NCBI GenBank assembly: GCA_012267605.1
Contig: JAAXGF010000063.1
Location: 1-6,202, forward strand
DNA length: 6,202 nt
Source of the DNA: Alphaproteobacteria bacterium
GTDB taxonomy: Bacteria > Pseudomonadota > Alphaproteobacteria > JAAXGF01
Reading direction: 5' to 3'
Below are positions 5,593 through 6,202 of this stretch, piece after piece. Position 1 is the stretch's first letter; each line of letters starts with the position of its first letter. The notes below the pieces were generated by a model. That model was not told where the DNA came from, did no database searches, and was given only the letters and a program-made list of their open reading frames with translations. A program made the position numbers and the translations under genes.

Positions 5593-6202
5593 TTAAAGCC
5601 ATTCATCAACGCCGCCAAGCTTGACCTGAACGCTGGTACCAGCGGCACAATCAAGTTCTTCGCCAATGGCCACGCCACCGAGAGAGATATTGATCGCGCG
5701 GCAGAATTTTGGTCCCTTTTTGGAGTGAATCTCAGCCTGCACGTCTATCGTTTCGTCGCCTTCGAACGCATGGCGCGAATATTGCCGCCGATCGCCAGCT
5801 TGGGATTCACGGACAATCTTTTGCAGGCGTTCTTGGAATTCCTCCATTACCTGTGAAACGCGTGTTGCGGCGGCATGCACTTTCTCCGACATCTCACCTG
5901 CATGGGCCGTGTTTTCGACCGCTTCCATCACGTTTTCCGCGGCGCTCCTTATGCCATCCGCGGTGTGTTGAACGCTTCGGCTGATTTCCGAGGTGGACGC
6001 GCCTTGTTCCTCTACGGCCGCGGCAACATTTGACGATATCCCGTCGATCTCATTTATCGTGTTGCCAATCCCCTTGATGGCATTTACAGCATCGCCTGTT
6101 GCCTGCTGAATCGAGCCAATTTGCGCGGCGATGTCATCCGTCGCCTTGGCGGTCTGACTCGCCAGGTTCTTAACCTCCGAGGTAACTGCCCAGGTCTGAT
6201 CC
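5593..6202 (-). CDS. Methyl-accepting chemotaxis protein C-terminus with PilZ domain (5' end outside window)
   Basis: The last 202 codons of a chemoreceptor; the sensor, membrane and HAMP parts lie beyond the window. Residues 9-80 of the visible part (S-E-V-K-N-L-A-S-Q-T-A-K-A-T onwards, then A-A-A-V-E-E-Q-G-A-S-T-S-E-I) are the descending arm of the cytoplasmic signalling coiled coil with its second methylation helix. About 80-130 continues the coiled coil. A PilZ domain follows: c-di-GMP-binding R-Q-Y-S-R (RxxxR) at 139-143 and N-I-S-L-G-G (NxSxxG) at 171-176. A receptor with a C-terminal PilZ domain would let c-di-GMP tune chemotactic signalling, as known for Azospirillum Tlp1. The frame ends at TAA (5593-5595) inside the PilZ domain, though homology continues in frame behind it. 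At the window edge the usual G-F-A-V-V-x-x-E-V-K signature reads T-W-A-V-T-S-E-V-K, one residue short. Confidence 0.88.
   Translation of the reverse strand, partial: DQTWAVTSEVKNLASQTAKATDDIAAQIGSIQQATGDAVNAIKGIGNTINEIDGISSNVAAAVEEQGASTSEISRSVQHTADGIRSAAENVMEAVENTAHAGEMSEKVHAAATRVSQVMEEFQERLQKIVRESQAGDRRQYSRHAFEGDETIDVQAEIHSKKGPKFCRAINISLGGVAIGEELDCAAGTSVQVKLGGVDEWL
6180..6195 (-). repeat. Right copy of a 16-bp terminal inverted repeat
   Basis: On the minus strand these bases read ACCTGGGCAGTTACCT, identical to 7-22 on the plus strand. Here they encode the T-W-A-V-T stretch of the chemoreceptor, exactly where the family signature is altered. Confidence 0.7.

Noticed and set aside
5473..5984. 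Plus-strand frames opposite the chemoreceptor
   Set aside because: The minus strand carries clear MCP and PilZ motifs over the same bases; the plus-strand translations show none.

Overview
The window reads as a fragment of a Gram-negative, probably alphaproteobacterial chromosome. The support is indirect. A chemoreceptor C-terminus carries a PilZ domain, an architecture known from Azospirillum Tlp1-type receptors. The UreD and UreF proteins look proteobacterial, and a PEP-CTERM protein sits behind a sigma-54-type promoter, as in exosortase-bearing, exopolysaccharide-making bacteria. No rRNA or tRNA marker is visible, so the taxonomy is an inference.

Layout from left to right. Positions 1-127 are the control region of a PEP-CTERM surface protein gene (128-664, +), with a near-consensus -24/-12 promoter and a good ribosome binding site. 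Convergent to it, and overlapping its 3' end by 62 bp, is a solitary reverse transcriptase ORF (603-1475, -) of group II intron/retron-like type with an FMDD active site. It seems to lack the usual N-terminal extension. Only 20 bp away, divergently, lies a complete small GIY-YIG nuclease-domain protein (1496-1783, +), followed by a perfect 9-bp hairpin. The 329 bp at 1784-2112 hold no convincing gene. These elements make 603-2112 look like an accessory insertion between the PEP-CTERM gene and the urease genes.

Next come two urease accessory genes on the minus strand, ureD (2854-3708) and ureF (2113-2799). They are adjacent, without ureABC, ureE or ureG between or beside them inside the window. 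The two are in the same frame and separated by a single TAG and 18 sense codons, with a 21-bp tandem repeat across the stop. Divergent from ureD, across a 150-bp intergenic region, is a secreted alpha/beta-hydrolase of the TAP-like peptidase family (3859-5433, +).

The right edge holds the C-terminal part of a chemoreceptor with a PilZ domain (5593-6202, -, running off the window). Its frame meets a TAA in the middle of the PilZ domain, yet 37 more in-frame codons (5482-5592) read as the rest of that domain. This points to a recent nonsense mutation, stop-codon readthrough or a sequencing error.

The genes do not form one pathway. The most interesting points are the RT/GIY-YIG pair, the in-frame stops that split UreD from UreF and interrupt the PilZ domain, and an exact 16-bp inverted repeat placed almost symmetrically at the two window ends.
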